A stretch of 56,536 nucleotides of DNA, taken from MGBC114844 sp910585855. Its GTDB lineage: Bacteria; Bacillota; Clostridia; Lachnospirales; Lachnospiraceae. A program made the translations under genes and the position numbers. This document shows positions 36,591-45,466 of the stretch, in pieces. The notes under the pieces are model-generated. The model saw only the letters and a list, made by a program, of their open reading frames with translations. It did no database searches and had not been told where the DNA came from. Within the stretch, counting starts at the first letter, position 1, and the number at the start of each line of letters is the position of its first letter. Location: assembly GCA_965646165.1 (NCBI GenBank), contig CBFFYP010000018.1:1-56536 (forward strand), given 5' to 3'.

Positions 36591-37625
36591 TTAAATCTCC
36601 TTTTTCACAAATTGTAAATCGTGTTCTACCATAATTTTCACTAATTCCTTAAAAGAAGTTTTTCTAGGATTCCATCCAAGCTTTTCTTTTGCTTTTGTAG
36701 GATCGCCCAATAAGGTAACAACATCCGTTGGACGAAAAAATTCTGGAGAAACTTCTACAAGAACCCTTCCTGTCCTTTTATCCCTTCCTTTTTCCTCGAT
36801 TCCACTTCCATACCATTCCAACTCAATACCCACATAATGAAACGCCAACGTACAAAATTCACGCACAGAATGTTGTTCCCCAGTAGCAATCACAAAATCT
36901 TCTGCTACATTGTTTTGAAGAAGTAACCACATACACTCTACATAATCTTTTGTATAACCCCAATCTCGAAGAGCATCTAAATTACCAAGATATAATTTTT
37001 CCTGTTTTCCAATAAAAATATTCGCTGCTGCAAGCGTTATTTTTCTAGTAACAAAAGTTTCTCCTCTTCTCTCTGATTCGTGATTAAATAAAATACCATT
37101 TACTGCAAAAATACCATATGCCTCACGATAATTCCTTACAATCCAAAAGGCGTACTGTTTGGCAGCAGCATATGGTGAATAAGGATAAAATGGAGTCGTT
37201 TCTTTTTGTGGTATCTCTTGAACCTTACCAAAAAGTTCAGACGTTGATGCCTGATAAAAACGACAAGTTTTTTCAAGTCCACTCATTCTAATTGCTTCTA
37301 ACAGTCTAAGTGTCCCAACAGCATCCGCATCTGCAGTATATTCTGGTACTTCAAATGAAACCTTCACATGACTCTGTGCCGCTAGATTATATAATTCATC
37401 TGGTTTTACTTTATTTACAATTTTTACAAGACTTATCGAATCAGTCAAATCTCCATAATGTAAATAAAAATTTTTCATATCCTTTAAATGTTCTATTCTA
37501 TCATGTTTTTCTACAGAAGAACGCCTTACTATACCATGTACTTCATATCCTTTTTCTAAAAGAAATTCTGAAAGATAAGAACCATCCTGTCCAGTAATAC
37601 CTGTTATTAACGCTGTTTTCTTCAT
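36591..37625 (-). CDS. gmd: GDP-mannose 4,6-dehydratase
   Basis: Converts GDP-D-mannose to GDP-4-keto-6-deoxy-D-mannose. The NADP loop is TGITGQDGSYL, the catalytic YxxxK is YAAAK, and NHESERRGETFVTRKIT is diagnostic for Gmd. The 344-aa length is full. It is followed immediately by the ColD-like gene, giving a channel into a 3,6-dideoxy sugar. The fucose/colitose-type reductase and manC lie downstream. Confidence 0.96.
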   Translation of the reverse strand: MKKTALITGITGQDGSYLSEFLLEKGYEVHGIVRRSSVEKHDRIEHLKDMKNFYLHYGDLTDSISLVKIVNKVKPDELYNLAAQSHVKVSFEVPEYTADADAVGTLRLLEAIRMSGLEKTCRFYQASTSELFGKVQEIPQKETTPFYPYSPYAAAKQYAFWIVRNYREAYGIFAVNGILFNHESERRGETFVTRKITLAAANIFIGKQEKLYLGNLDALRDWGYTKDYVECMWLLLQNNVAEDFVIATGEQHSVREFCTLAFHYVGIELEWYGSGIEEKGRDKRTGRVLVEVSPEFFRPTDVVTLLGDPTKAKEKLGWNPRKTSFKELVKIMVEHDLQFVKKEI

Positions 37626-37751
37626 TTTATTATATCCTTTCGCAAATTATTTATATCATTCATTTTTCCAAATCAATATTACTAATCATTTTATTATCAT
37701 AATTTTCTCCTACATTCTCCTTTTCTTGTACAATTTTGTTACATCCTACTT

Positions 37752-38096
37752 TTACTTCATATTCATAAACAAAATACCGATTACAATGCAAAAACAGCCA
37801 ATTATAGAATACACTGTAAACTTTTCATGAAAAACTCCGATTCCTATTACAAAAATTAAAATATTAATCACACCACCTAAGAGTGGAATAATATAACTCA
37901 AATCAAACTTCGTAATAACAAATGTATAAAGTAAAAAGCTAATCATATAAAAAAAATATCCCATCAAAGAAAACAAGGTAACCTTCACTTGTAAAATTTG
38001 AAAAATTACTTTTCTGCTTTCCATACTTCCGCATTTCATAAAAGTTAAACCCAATATAGAAAAAAACAAATATAATACACATAATCCATACTTCAT
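37752..38096 (-). CDS. Small EamA/SMR-like membrane protein (possible flippase)
   Basis: 114 aa with four membrane helices, like ArnE/ArnF or small multidrug resistance subunits (FDLSYIIPLLGGVINILIF resembles their conserved helix 3). Such proteins flip undecaprenyl-phosphate-linked sugars as dimers. It follows the DUF2304 gene by 3 bases and lies beside a dolichol-phosphate-mannose-synthase-like GT2, the usual partners. The sugar cannot be told. Confidence 0.7.
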   Translation of the reverse strand: MKYGLCVLYLFFSILGLTFMKCGSMESRKVIFQILQVKVTLFSLMGYFFYMISFLLYTFVITKFDLSYIIPLLGGVINILIFVIGIGVFHEKFTVYSIIGCFCIVIGILFMNMK

Positions 38097-38099
38097 TTA

Positions 38100-38447
38100 T
38101 TACTTCTCCAATTCCCTTAGCCTTTTTTCCAACATAGCATGATTCTGGGCTAAATTTTTAATTCTTTCTGTCTGCTTCGAAACAATCGCTGTTAATGACA
38201 TTAAAATCAATAAAATAAAAAAGATTCCTACTAAAAATAAACCATACATTGGTGTTTCAATTCCTACTAATTTTACGAATATCTCTAAAAGCTGAGGAAA
38301 CAATACTAAAATTCCCATTACCAAACCAGAGAACAACCATAATAAAATGTATTTTAATGCCAACATCTTTTTCTTAATAAAGTACAAAATAAGCCAAAAA
38401 TAAGCCACAACAATAAGTCCTAATAATATTCTTAAATGCAGGGACAT
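38100..38447 (-). CDS. DUF2304 family membrane protein
   Basis: Three membrane helices at about 5-25, 30-55 and 65-92, then a cytoplasmic coiled tail (AMLEKRLRELEK). DUF2304 proteins are regularly found next to polyprenyl-phosphate GT2 enzymes and are thought to be their membrane accessory. I choose the ATG at 38447 behind AGGAGG. The frame could start at 38477, overlapping the GT2 gene. Confidence 0.8.
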   Translation of the reverse strand: MSLHLRILLGLIVVAYFWLILYFIKKKMLALKYILLWLFSGLVMGILVLFPQLLEIFVKLVGIETPMYGLFLVGIFFILLILMSLTAIVSKQTERIKNLAQNHAMLEKRLRELEK

Positions 38448-38449
38448 CT

Positions 38450-39148
38450 TTATTTCCTCCTGTTGGTTAAACGGCAAATCAAAATCGCAATCGAAACTTT
38501 TATCATATAATAAATGGATCGTTTTAAATTGATCGAACTGACGCCATTTTGTCTTTCACGCATAATCACTGGTATCTCCTGTATTCTAGCCCCATCTAAC
38601 TTTGCTGTTACAATCGCTTCTGGCTCGGGATAATCTGATGGGTAATCGGCTGCATAAAATTCAATATACTTTCGATTTACTGCACGAAATCCACTTGTGA
38701 CATCCTGCACACTTGCTCCACAGCAAACCTGAATTAATTTACTTAAAAATTTAATCCCTGCTCTTCTTGTTACTGATGACTGAAACCCCTCTTTTTCAAG
38801 AAATCTTGAACCAATCGTAATATCAGCTTGTCCATTTAGAATCGGCTGAATAACGTTCTCTATGTATTCTGGGTCATGCTGCCCATCCCCATCATGTTGA
38901 ATCGCTATTTCATAACCATATTCTAATGCATACTTATAACCCGCCTGCACTCCACCTCCTATCCCTAAATTGATAGGAAGTGATAAAAAATTATAATGAT
39001 TTTTTTTACATAACAGAACGGTATTATCTTTGGAACAATCATTAATAATCAAATAATCCATCTGAGGAACACTTTTTTCCAAATTTTTAACCACTTTTTC
39101 AATATTCTCTGCTTCATTATAAGCAGGAATAATCACTAATGCCTTCAA
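38450..39148 (-). CDS. Polyprenyl-phosphate glycosyltransferase (DPMS-like GT2)
   Basis: A 232-aa GT2 of the dolichol-phosphate mannose synthase type: ALVIIPAYNEAENI, then IAIQHDGDGQHDPEYI with the DxD, and VTSGFRAVNRKYIEF. A single C-terminal hydrophobic region may tether it to the membrane. It should load a sugar onto undecaprenyl phosphate. It overlaps its probable accessory (DUF2304) and lies near a small flippase and a GT-C protein. Confidence 0.88.
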   Translation of the reverse strand: MKALVIIPAYNEAENIEKVVKNLEKSVPQMDYLIINDCSKDNTVLLCKKNHYNFLSLPINLGIGGGVQAGYKYALEYGYEIAIQHDGDGQHDPEYIENVIQPILNGQADITIGSRFLEKEGFQSSVTRRAGIKFLSKLIQVCCGASVQDVTSGFRAVNRKYIEFYAADYPSDYPEPEAIVTAKLDGARIQEIPVIMRERQNGVSSINLKRSIYYMIKVSIAILICRLTNRRK

Positions 39149-39168
39149 ATCAAACTCCCCCTTCTTAC

Positions 39169-40935
39169 TTATTCAGACATTGCAATAAATGCATATTCAT
39201 TTTCATAAATTAATTTCATTTCATCAAATAAATATATATATTCCAAATATTCCTGACTTTCTTTCAAAACTACTATATATTTCGCTGTATTCCCCTCAAG
39301 AAAATTCCTGACTTTATTTTCAGTACTCTCATGTACATACCATCCTTCAAACCTTTGATTTGTTAAAGCCTCATACCAAAAAAAGTTTAACCAATCCCCT
39401 ATAAAATCCACGTTATCCTCTTCCTTTAAACTATTTATCTCATTGCAAACTTCAACTAATTGTTGACTTATCTCCGATTGTCTTTCATCTAATATTTTAT
39501 TCACAGAAAAAATATGAAAAAAAGAACCTGCATCACTAAAGGGAATATAATTTATATTTTGTTGTTGCACCTTATTCTCAAATCCAGAAAAATAAATAGA
39601 AAATAATATTATCATTCCTATTATATAGCTCTTAAATAGTGCTTTTTCTTTTCTATATATAGTAATCAATCCAATAACAAAACACGCCAAAATCACAAAC
39701 CAAAGTAAATAATTAATTTTATAAAAATAATAAGTAGAAACTTTTTGAGTAATCATTCTGAAGAAAAATATAATATAATAACAAACCCCTAATATAAAAG
39801 AACTAGATAAAAAATAGTTTTCTTTTTCTTTTAAAGATATAATAACTCCATAAACTGCAATAATAATATATAACAAAAAATCAGAATATAAATTTCTATA
39901 TATATATCCTTCACTGGTTAATGCCAATCCATAATTAACAAAACTATCATTTAACATAGGAGCAAATATCAAAAACCAAAGTATTAATAAAGTAGGAATT
40001 AAAAAAATTTGTAAACCAGTTTTAATAAATTTTATAGAGAAAAATTTTTTTTCATTTTGTAATAACCATCCCTCTTTATGTGCACAAAACATAATACATA
40101 TTAAAATAGCAAAAAATATAATGGGAGCAAATAATGTATATCCTATGCCTACACCTAAACAGCCTAACATTAATAATGCTTTATATATTTTTCTATTATT
40201 TTCATTTCCTTCTACAAAAAAATTTACAATACTTAAAAGATATATAACAATAGTAATAGTCAACTGTAAATAAACAAATCCAAATATCATGTCGCTATAT
40301 GGATAACCTAATATATAAAGAATTGTTACACAATAAATTAATACTTTTTCAAAAATTTTATTCGCATATTTTATCATGGCAGCATAAAATATCCATCCAG
40401 ATAACAGAAAATTAATCCCATATTTTAATAAAAATGACTTATAAATAGAAGTTCCATAATTAAATTTCAATAAACTTTGAATAAATAATCCATTCGTAAC
40501 CTGCCCTGTATACATTCCATCCACTTCTTGATTATTTATAAAATCCATAGCTATTTTCAAATGTGTCCCCGGATCGCTAGTTTCAAATCTCAATAGCAAA
40601 TCCGGTGTATATCTTTTTAACCAAATAAAAAGAACTATCCCTGAATAAGCTGCAATAAAAATAATATCCTCTGTTTTTACATAATACTTTTGAATATTTT
40701 TCTTTTTTATAATATTTCCAAGTAATACGAATGACAGCAGTATATTGCATACAGCTACTGTATAAATATTAGCATTTATATACAGTATTGTCATAATCCC
40801 TGTGGTGAAACAACACAATACTTCATAAGAAATAATTGTTATGGGAAGCCATACCAAAAAATTTTGTCTTTTATCCTCCTTTGGAAAAATTAAAAATATA
40901 ATAATCAATATAGCTGCCGTTAATAAATAAAACAT
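39169..40935 (-). CDS. Polytopic membrane protein, probable GT-C glycosyltransferase
   Basis: 588 aa with about twelve hydrophobic helices and a soluble C-terminal tail (about 475-588). The first external loop holds RFETSDPGTHLKIAMDF, an acidic motif in the place where GT-C enzymes carry their catalytic Asp/Glu. I do not recognise a named family. The location upstream of the DPMS-like GT2, DUF2304 and small flippase suggests it transfers the lipid-linked sugar on the outer face. It could also be a polymerase. Confidence 0.6.
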   Translation of the reverse strand: MFYLLTAAILIIIFLIFPKEDKRQNFLVWLPITIISYEVLCCFTTGIMTILYINANIYTVAVCNILLSFVLLGNIIKKKNIQKYYVKTEDIIFIAAYSGIVLFIWLKRYTPDLLLRFETSDPGTHLKIAMDFINNQEVDGMYTGQVTNGLFIQSLLKFNYGTSIYKSFLLKYGINFLLSGWIFYAAMIKYANKIFEKVLIYCVTILYILGYPYSDMIFGFVYLQLTITIVIYLLSIVNFFVEGNENNRKIYKALLMLGCLGVGIGYTLFAPIIFFAILICIMFCAHKEGWLLQNEKKFFSIKFIKTGLQIFLIPTLLILWFLIFAPMLNDSFVNYGLALTSEGYIYRNLYSDFLLYIIIAVYGVIISLKEKENYFLSSSFILGVCYYIIFFFRMITQKVSTYYFYKINYLLWFVILACFVIGLITIYRKEKALFKSYIIGMIILFSIYFSGFENKVQQQNINYIPFSDAGSFFHIFSVNKILDERQSEISQQLVEVCNEINSLKEEDNVDFIGDWLNFFWYEALTNQRFEGWYVHESTENKVRNFLEGNTAKYIVVLKESQEYLEYIYLFDEMKLIYENEYAFIAMSE

Positions 40936-41024
40936 TTTTTCCTCCCCACTATATCCATTTATTAATACCAGTGTTATCTAACCATTCTTACATCTTTTCC
41001 GATTTCTCCTAATCCATTCCATTC

Positions 41025-42725
41025 TTACATTATCGTTTTTTCATATAACTCTGCTATTGTTTTTACATCTATTAATTGTTTATAACTTTTATGTTTTTCT
41101 CTCATTCCTGCCAAGGCATCATCTAACTGTTTCTGTCTGATTTGACTAATGCTTTTTTCATAAGGCACTCGATAGACAGAAGTCGTTTTTTCTACAAAAA
41201 TAAAATCAGTATACATAGAATACCTTACCCATAAATCCCAATCCTCCAATGCATCTACGCTTTCATCCAGCCCTCCATAAGATAAAAATAACTCTTTTTG
41301 AAACATCATACATTGAATCGGTATATAATTATGATGACAAAGCATCACCCGGTCAAACCCCTGCTGATAGGCAGTTCGGCTTGTCTTTATCTGATATTGA
41401 TAAGGCTTTTTACTTTCTACTACAATCGAAGTTTCCAATCCGATTGCATAAGCTGCCTTTTTTTCCGAATGTTCTAATGCCGCTGCCAATACTTCTACAT
41501 GATCTGCAAAAAATAAATCATCATCATCTAAAAAATTTAAATATTTTCCCGATGCTTTCTGCATTGCAATATTTCCTGCTTTTGATCTCCCCACTTTTGT
41601 ACCAGTTGCCAAATAATGAATTTTCAGTTTTGAAAATTCTGTTCGAATCATTTCCTCTGCACAATTTTCCCCATCTTCTACTACAATCACTTCCAAATTT
41701 TTATAAGTTTGTTTTTGTATCGAAAGTAAACTTTCCCGAAGCACCTCCGGTCTTTGACAAGTACGGACAAGAATAGATACAAGCGGCTTTTTATCAAAAT
41801 CACTAGAGCTGTCAAACATACTGCTTTTATAAAACGCTCCCTGCCGATTGATGCTATAATCTGTATGAATAAAAGAAGGGAAAAACTCTCCTCTATTTTT
41901 CTTATACTTCCCATGCTGAAAAAAATGGAATATCTTTTTATAATGCCTAATATATTCTAATACCAGCTTTTTCTTTGCTCCAGCCATTACTTCCTGATGC
42001 AGTATCTCCCGAAAAAATATCAGATGTCCCCAACAAATATCCCGAAATGTTCCATAACGATAACGAAGCAATATATTATTGATGACTCCATACACATATT
42101 GATCCATTTTTAATGTTACACCATTTTCATAGGAATAATGAATTATTTTAACATTTGGCACATACTTTAGCCGATATCCTGCCCAGCGAATCCTCCAGCT
42201 TAAATCCACATCTTCTACATATAAAAATATTCTTTCATCAAACCCGTTTACCTCTTCAAAAACTTTCCTTCTTACTGCAAATGCAGCACCACTTGCCCAT
42301 CCCGTTTCTCCTGTCAGCGGATCGTATATTTTAGGATGTTCAAACGGATATTGCCTAAATTCCCATAATGCTGTTTTTTCATCAGAATCCGCTATTTCCT
42401 GTTCTAGTTGTTTAAAAGCATCTTCTGCTAGTTCGGTATCAATATTAATAAAACATACAATATCGGATACACATCTTTTAAATCCGATATTATTTGCCCT
42501 GCCAAAGCCTTCATTTTTTACATTTTGAACGATTTCTATTTCTCCAAAAAGATTCTCATATCTCCTCTTCATTTCTTCTAAAATCGATCTGGTTTTATCT
42601 ATCGACGCATTATCTACAATAACGATGTGTATTTCTTTCTTATCATAATCGCTTTTTACAATAGACTTGATACAATTTTCAATCCACTTTTCCGAATTAT
42701 AAGTTACATAAACCAAATCAATCAT
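41025..42725 (-). CDS. Two-domain GT2 glycosyltransferase
   Basis: The first GT-A domain (about 1-270) begins VYVTYNSEKWIENC with INIDTE and a WRIRWAGYRLKYVP region typical of rhamnosyltransferase-like GT2s. The second (about 310-540) begins VSILVRTCQRPEVL with NFLDDDD and LEDWDLWVRY. The second domain is clearly paralogous to the free-standing GT2 at 50028-50858 (same ED-WDLWVRY, IPIQ and FLDDDD blocks). Two domains imply two linkages made by one chain, such as alternating residues of a repeat unit. Confidence 0.88.
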   Translation of the reverse strand: MIDLVYVTYNSEKWIENCIKSIVKSDYDKKEIHIVIVDNASIDKTRSILEEMKRRYENLFGEIEIVQNVKNEGFGRANNIGFKRCVSDIVCFINIDTELAEDAFKQLEQEIADSDEKTALWEFRQYPFEHPKIYDPLTGETGWASGAAFAVRRKVFEEVNGFDERIFLYVEDVDLSWRIRWAGYRLKYVPNVKIIHYSYENGVTLKMDQYVYGVINNILLRYRYGTFRDICWGHLIFFREILHQEVMAGAKKKLVLEYIRHYKKIFHFFQHGKYKKNRGEFFPSFIHTDYSINRQGAFYKSSMFDSSSDFDKKPLVSILVRTCQRPEVLRESLLSIQKQTYKNLEVIVVEDGENCAEEMIRTEFSKLKIHYLATGTKVGRSKAGNIAMQKASGKYLNFLDDDDLFFADHVEVLAAALEHSEKKAAYAIGLETSIVVESKKPYQYQIKTSRTAYQQGFDRVMLCHHNYIPIQCMMFQKELFLSYGGLDESVDALEDWDLWVRYSMYTDFIFVEKTTSVYRVPYEKSISQIRQKQLDDALAGMREKHKSYKQLIDVKTIAELYEKTIM

Positions 42726-42750
42726 AAGAATCCTTTCTAAACAGCTTCCT

Positions 42751-43578
42751 CTAACTGTTCATAATACTTTCAATTATTGTATTATCTCCATAAATAATCG
42801 GAGAATCATATGCTCTGTCTGGAAATGCTCCATAATTTAACTTTATCTTTAAATGATTTTCCTGTATAAACGATTCCACCTTATCTTTTAAAGAAATTGC
42901 CTTCCCTGTACAAACATTAATTACTCCTGTATAGTGATCCTGCGTACTTGCAGCTACAATTTGTGCTGCCAGATCTTTTATATCAATAAAATCATATTTA
43001 TTTTTTCCTGTCGTAAATGGAAAAGTTTCCTTTCCGTCTTCCTCTGCCTGCAGTATTTTTGCAAATATAGAGCAATTTCTCGCATCATCCCCTGTTACAT
43101 AATACCCTCTTAACCAGTAAATATTTGTATCTTTATCTTTTGCATACTGTAAAATAGCTTCTCTTAATGCATTTTTAGAAATTCCATACTGTGATAATGG
43201 CTTACATGGTGTATCTGCAGTAATGACCCCTTCCCAATATCCCACTTCATGCATACTACCCATAATAGCAATTCTTTTGCATCCTTTATCAATCATATTT
43301 TTTAAAAATATAAAATGATTGGACAAACTCTCCATATGAATGGTTGAATTATGAACAAATCCATCTCTCCATGCCATATGAATACATAGATCCGGGCTTC
43401 CCAATTCCTCAAAAATCCTTTTATCCCCTGAAAAAATATTGGTATCTAACATTTTTGCTCTTTCATCTACTTCCTGAAAATGCAAATCTATAGCTGTCAC
43501 TTCATGTCCTCTATTTAATAATTCCTTTACTACATGTCTTCCAATATAACCGGCAGCACCTGTTACTATTACTTTCAT
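42751..43578 (-). CDS. NAD-dependent epimerase/dehydratase
   Basis: A 275-aa extended SDR. The dinucleotide loop is VTGAAGYIGRHV and the catalytic motif is YGISK (YxxxK) with an upstream IMGSMHEVGYW Ser region. The late INVCTGKAISL is typical of sugar-nucleotide enzymes. The substrate is not clear; a 4-ketoreductase of a deoxysugar nucleotide would fit. It lies between the two-domain GT2 and the methyltransferase-coiled-coil gene. Confidence 0.82.
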   Translation of the reverse strand: MKVIVTGAAGYIGRHVVKELLNRGHEVTAIDLHFQEVDERAKMLDTNIFSGDKRIFEELGSPDLCIHMAWRDGFVHNSTIHMESLSNHFIFLKNMIDKGCKRIAIMGSMHEVGYWEGVITADTPCKPLSQYGISKNALREAILQYAKDKDTNIYWLRGYYVTGDDARNCSIFAKILQAEEDGKETFPFTTGKNKYDFIDIKDLAAQIVAASTQDHYTGVINVCTGKAISLKDKVESFIQENHLKIKLNYGAFPDRAYDSPIIYGDNTIIESIMNS

Positions 43579-43615
43579 TGTTATTCCTTTCTTTATTACA
43601 TATCCAACTTTTTAT

Positions 43616-45430
43616 TTATTCTTTCATATATAGTTCCTGATACTTCTGATCTGCCTCTCTCCATCCTTCCATGGCTTCCTGATATTTTTCATTCGCTTTT
43701 TTCCAGCCCTCCAAGGTTTCTTGTATCTTCTTTTCTAATACTTGTTCTCGTTCTTTCTGTTTTAAATTCTCTGCAATCTCTTCCTGATACTTTTCATCTG
43801 CTCTCTTCCAGCCTTCGTAAGCCTCCTGAACCTTCTCTTCTAATACCTTCTCTCTATTTTTTATTTCTAAATTATCTGCCACTGCCTCCTGATATTTTTC
43901 ATCCGCTTTTTTCCAGCCCTCGTAAACTTCCTGTACCTTTTTCTCCCACTCTTTTTCCTTTTCCTGCATTTTCAGATTTTCTGCAGCCGCTTCCTGATAT
44001 TTTTCATCCGCCTTTTTCCAGCCTTCTAAAACTTCTTCTACCTTTTTTTCTAACTCTTTTTCCTTCTCCTGCATTTTTAAATGATCCGCCACTGCCTTCT
44101 GATACTGTTCATCTGCTTTTTTCCAGCCTTCATAAACTTCCTGTATCTTTTGTTCTAATTCCTTTCCTCTCTCCCGCAATTTTAAATTATCAGCTACTGC
44201 TTCCTGATACCGTTCATCTGCTTTTTTCCAGCCTTGATAGACTTCCTGCACCTTCTTTTCTAACTCTTTTTCCTTTTCCTGCATTTTTGCATGATCGGAA
44301 ACAGCTTTTTGATATTGTTCATCCGCCTGCTTCCAGCCTTGATAAACTTCCTGTATTTTCTTTTCTAAAACTTTTTCTTCCTCCTTCAATTCTAAATTAT
44401 CAGAGAGCAGTTTTTCTGCCTGTTTATTTAACTGCTGTATCTGCAAAAAAGAATCCGATAACTTTTTATCACATTCCTCCCAACCCCTCTGCGCACTTTC
44501 TACTTTTTCTTCCATAATGCTTCTTTCATTGGAAAGCATTTTAATTCCACGCATACGAGTTAAAAATTTTTCTTTTATTCCATGTTCCAAATACTCTGAC
44601 AATATTTCTCCTAAATCCACTCTTTTTTCTTTTAATAAAGCATCCAAGTACTGACCTGTTTCTTTTTTATCTTTTTTATGCAGAACAAATAAATTTTGAA
44701 TAATGCTGTATTCTGGATTTAACTCCATAAATTGAAAAAGAAATGGTTTTTCTTTCTTTATCTTTTCCATATATTCTGTTAAACCATATACACCGCCTAA
44801 ATACTGACAATCATACCAAAAATCCTTAAAAAGCCCGTTTGCTTCATCAATCCATTCTACAAAAGATATTTTTGTAAAATACTTTGTATGGGTGTTATCT
44901 AATATTCCTGCTTCCATATAGTTAAATCTGCCTCGAAGCAGATTTAAAATAATATCTGCATTATTGATATTTGGAACACTAACCAATATTTTTCCCTTTG
45001 GTTTTAAATACTGAGAAATTTCAATTAAAACCTGTGTCGGATTGATTGTATGTTCTAAAATATCTGCTATTACAATATAGTCAAACTGAAGTTTTTTTTC
45101 TTGAAACCTTTTATACTCTATTGCATCACTTTGAGGATACTCAATATTAAAATGATAAATATCCAAATATCGCTTTTTCTCTTGGGCATATCGAATCGCT
45201 TCTTCGTCTATCTCAATTCCATATAATGAACATTTTCTATCCTGTAAAATTTTTGCCAATTTTCCTTCTCCACACCCTACATCTAATACCATACTGCCGG
45301 GCTGAATTTCTTTTCCCAGAATAGAAATATTCACATTTGGATTATCTAAAGTAATCTCTTCTTCTTTATGGTATTTATTTTCACTTTTTCTCCATACCAA
45401 ATGATTGACAGAAGCATTTCCATATTCCAT
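43616..45430 (-). CDS. Methyltransferase with long coiled-coil repeat tail (WbdD-like)
   Basis: Residues about 30-200 form a SAM-dependent methyltransferase (LDVGCGEGKLAK motif I, IVIADILEHTINP). From about 300 the chain is all charged helix. Seven copies of a 35-residue unit (EKKVQEVYEGWKKADEKYQ, then EAVADNLKMQEKEKEL) place Trp at 366, 401, 436, 471, 506, 541 and 576, exactly five heptads apart. A 300-residue helix would span roughly 45 nm. In E. coli O9a, WbdD joins a capping methyltransferase/kinase to a coiled-coil ruler that sets O-antigen length before Wzm/Wzt export. The nearby wzm/wzt genes support the same role here. No kinase domain is seen. Confidence 0.85.
   Translation of the reverse strand: MEYGNASVNHLVWRKSENKYHKEEEITLDNPNVNISILGKEIQPGSMVLDVGCGEGKLAKILQDRKCSLYGIEIDEEAIRYAQEKKRYLDIYHFNIEYPQSDAIEYKRFQEKKLQFDYIVIADILEHTINPTQVLIEISQYLKPKGKILVSVPNINNADIILNLLRGRFNYMEAGILDNTHTKYFTKISFVEWIDEANGLFKDFWYDCQYLGGVYGLTEYMEKIKKEKPFLFQFMELNPEYSIIQNLFVLHKKDKKETGQYLDALLKEKRVDLGEILSEYLEHGIKEKFLTRMRGIKMLSNERSIMEEKVESAQRGWEECDKKLSDSFLQIQQLNKQAEKLLSDNLELKEEEKVLEKKIQEVYQGWKQADEQYQKAVSDHAKMQEKEKELEKKVQEVYQGWKKADERYQEAVADNLKLRERGKELEQKIQEVYEGWKKADEQYQKAVADHLKMQEKEKELEKKVEEVLEGWKKADEKYQEAAAENLKMQEKEKEWEKKVQEVYEGWKKADEKYQEAVADNLEIKNREKVLEEKVQEAYEGWKRADEKYQEEIAENLKQKEREQVLEKKIQETLEGWKKANEKYQEAMEGWREADQKYQELYMKE
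43633..44365 (-). repeat. Seven tandem 105-bp coding repeats
   Basis: DNA encoding the 35-residue coiled-coil units of the methyltransferase gene. Copies are similar but not identical. In-frame gain or loss by recombination would lengthen or shorten the tail in 35-residue steps. Confidence 0.85.
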
Positions 45431-45466
45431 ATCATTCTCCTTTATTTCAAAACAATTCCTTTTCTC

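Noticed and set aside
43633..44365. Regular tandem repeats considered as a CRISPR array
   Set aside because: The period is 105 bp throughout and in frame, with no unique spacers; it encodes coiled-coil units. No CRISPR array or cas gene was seen.
43534..44517. A 327-codon open frame antisense to the coiled-coil gene
   Set aside because: It is a Pro/Leu/Ser-rich shadow of the repeated heptads on the other strand, with no independent coding signs.
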